DNA from: Megaustenia siamemsis
Taxonomy: Eukaryota; Mollusca; Gastropoda; Stylommatophora; Ariophantidae
Direction: 5' to 3'
DNA length: 64,000 nt
NCBI GenBank assembly: GCA_032433765.1
Contig: JAVIAB010000049.1
Coordinates: 20,108,779 to 20,172,778, forward strand
Below the pieces are notes generated by a model that did not search any database, had not been told where the DNA came from, and saw only the letters and a list, made by a program, of their open reading frames with translations. Positions 51,801-54,800 of this stretch are shown piece by piece. Position 1 is the stretch's first letter; every line of letters starts with the position of its first letter. Made by a program: the position numbers and the translations under genes.

Positions 51801-54800
51801 CATGAAACAGTCTGAGAGATAAGCTCAGAAAGGAAGAACTGAGAAGAAAGCTAGGAATAGCCCCCATCATAGAATATATAAGGAAACAACAGATAAAATA
51901 GTTTGGCTAGGTGACAGGGCAGACAGATCAAAAACACAACGAGCCTTCATCAAAATGTTGTGAGAACACCAGACCCAATTGTCGACCACGAAAAAGGATG
52001 GGTCGATGTACAATTAGAAGAGCTAGGAAACATACCAGCAGCAGAGGCGAACATAAGAGCAAGAGACCGCAAATTATATCTCTCCTAGACGCTGTCTTTG
52101 TTAAGTCCAGTCCATGGTTCGTTAGTTGATGGTTCGTTAAGTCCATGGTTCGTGGGGTTGTGGTTCGTGGTTCGTTAAGTCCAGGGTTCATGGTTGTGGT
52201 TCGTGGTTCGTTGTGATTTGGTCTAACATTTTTGACCTAGAATATAACTTCCTATTCGTTGTGTCTAACTATTACGACTATGTGAGTAGCTTTTTGGGAT
52301 TTTTAGGTCGACTTTTTGAGTATGACCCTAAATTTTTGTGTTCTGGGGTAAAATGTTTGCGATTTGGATGTAACTATCTGATCGATGTGTCTAACTAGTA
52401 TCAGTATGGAAGTAGATTTTTTAAGAATACAACTAGACTGACAATTGAGCCTGAAGAAACACGTAGAGAATCTCACTAAGAAGGCAACACAAAGACTCCA
52501 ACTAATGAAAATGTTAGAGAACGAGCAAGGGAATGTTAGAGAACGCTGGAGGCAATGTTAAAGAACGATCGAGGCAATGTTAGAGAACGCTCGAGGTAAT
52601 GTTAAAGAACGATCGAGGCAATGTTACAGAACGCTGGAGGCAATGTTACAGAACGCTGGAGGCAATGTTATAGAACGAGCGAGGCAATGTTAGAGAACGC
52701 TGGAGGCAATGTTACAGAACGCTGGAGGCAATGTTATAGAACGATCGAGGCAATGTTAGAGAACGCTGGAGGCAATGTTAAAGAACGATCGAGGCAATGT
52801 TAGAGAACGATCGAGGCGTGATTTGGTCTAACTTTTTTGGAGTTTGGAAGTAATTATCTGTTTGATGTGTCTAACTTTTATGAGTATGGGAGTAGATTTG
52901 TATGGTTTTAAGGTCGACTTTTTTAATATGACCCTAAATTTGTGTGTTATGGTGGTAAAAATCTTAGTGATTTTGTCCAATATTTTGGACCTTGAATATA
53001 ACTTCCTGCTCGTTGTGTCTAACTAGTATGACTATGTGAGTAGCTTTTTGGATTTTTAGGTCGACTTTTTTAGTATGACCCTAAATTTTTGTGTTCTGGG
53101 GTAAAATGTTTGCGATTTGGATGTAACTATCTGATCGATGTGTCTAACTAGTATCAGTATGGAAGTAGATTTTTTAGGAATACAACTAGGCTGACAATTG
53201 AGCCTGAAGAAACACGTAGAGAATCTCACTAAGAAGGCAACACAAAGACTCCAACTAATGAAAATGTTAGAGAACGAGCAAGGGAATGTTAGAGAACGCT
53301 GGAGGCAATGTTAAAGAACGATCGAGGCAATGTTAGAGAACGCTCGAGGTAATGTTAAAGAACGATCGAGGCAATGTTACAGAACGCTGGAGGCAATGTT
53401 ACAGAACGCTGGAGGCAATGTTATAGAACGAGCGAGGCAATGTTAGAGAACGCTGGAGGCAATGTTACAGAACGCTGGAGGCAATGTTATAGAACGATCG
53501 AGGCAATGTTAGAGAACGCTGGAGGCAATGTTAATATACTCTTTTAAAATACTCTTTCACAAATATTTTCATCTAACACACAGCGAGAGACGCACGATCA
53601 CCGGACAATAAGCCGTCACGATCTTTTGAATTTACCTGCGTCAATCTCTCAGATACAGTACACCGTTCGACAAAACTAACCTTCAACGTCATTGCTTGTC
53701 AGCATTTTTTTTACATGTCGCCTCCTGTCACGTAGTAGACCCGTGTTCGAATCCTGAAGGGAGACTGTTTTTTTTATTTTTTTTTATTTTTAATAATTCT
53801 GAGTTTACTTTCACAAATACATATTTTTTAAAATAATTCTGAATTTTTACTTTCACAAATATACTCTTTTAAAATACTCTTTCACGCACACCGCGAGAGC
53901 CGCACGACCGTCACGCCACACCGCGAGAGGGAATCACCGGACGATTAGCACACGATCTTTTGAATTTACCTGCGTTACGCTCTCAGACACAGTTGACCGT
54001 TTCGACAAACTGACGAACCCCAAAAAAAATTCCCCCCCCCCCCCCCAAAAAAAATAATGAAGTTCGAAAAAATCGCGAATTCGAAAAAATTTTTTTTTTT
54101 TTTGCACGGTTTTGGTGCATGTTTGGTGCAAAGTCGGTGCAAAATCTATTGTCTTTCGGTGCATGTGCGTGCACTTTTAGGGTGGGTTCACAGCCACATA
54201 TACTACTGATGGTGCAGATTGTCATAGGTTGACTTGTCAATCTTTTGATGTTACTCGTCCATGCTAGTCCTGGTCTGCCTCTTTTACCTTGTATTTTCCC
54301 TTCCAATATTACTTTTATTAGGCTGTTGTGTTTTTTAACATGCACCAAAAATGTCATCTGTCTTGTTCTAATTGTGTTTAGTAGTTCTTATGACAATAGT
54401 TAGAATTTCTTTCCATGGCTTTCTTTGGAATGTTACGTGATGAGGCTCAACTCTTTTTCACGGTGGTCTGCCATATTCGTCTTTCGTGTCCTGAATATGC
54501 CTCATGTGTCCCACACACTTTGCTGTTTTCTCTTTCTGCGCCGTTGATCATTTCTGATTCTTCTGCCGCATCCACCGTCACAGACTTTTTACAACCGGGT
54601 TGGACATACCCCCCGGGCGCCATTGTTGTTGAACTATGTGTTTGCCTGTCGAATCGCGAACACACGACACAAAGAAGAATATGAGTAACATAGCATGTTC
54701 ATATACTATTATGCTCAAACATGAGTAACAGAGAATATTAAAGACTGACTGACAACTCTACTCATTAAACAGAACTACGCTAATCTAGGTCTTTACCGAA

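Larger units (their letters stand above)
49673..54207. mobile_element. Foldback-like element, 4535 bp, long inverted arms, 6-bp target duplication
   Basis: The ends are perfect inverses (AGTAGTATATGTGGCTGTGA). The left arm (49673-51516) and right arm (51615-54207) are complementary almost throughout, around a 98-nt spacer. GATGGT is at 49667-49672 and 54208-54213. Each arm has internal 22-bp tandem repeats and a piece of LINE-F. No transposase ORF, so it is non-autonomous. Structure recalls Drosophila FB elements. The transposase family is unknown; a 6-bp duplication does not settle it. Confidence 0.9.
49588..54395 (-). mobile_element. LINE-E 3' end split by the Foldback-like element
   Basis: The LINE-E end at 49588-49672 continues at 54208-54395 (minus strand [24 protein letters not shown], [14 protein letters not shown]). 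GATGGT is duplicated at the break. Confidence 0.85.

Noticed and set aside
49673..54207. Assembly artefact (inverted join)
   Set aside because: Considered because the arms are so alike, but the arms differ in length, have a unique spacer, and are flanked by a target duplication within a continuous LINE-E, which an artefact would not give.
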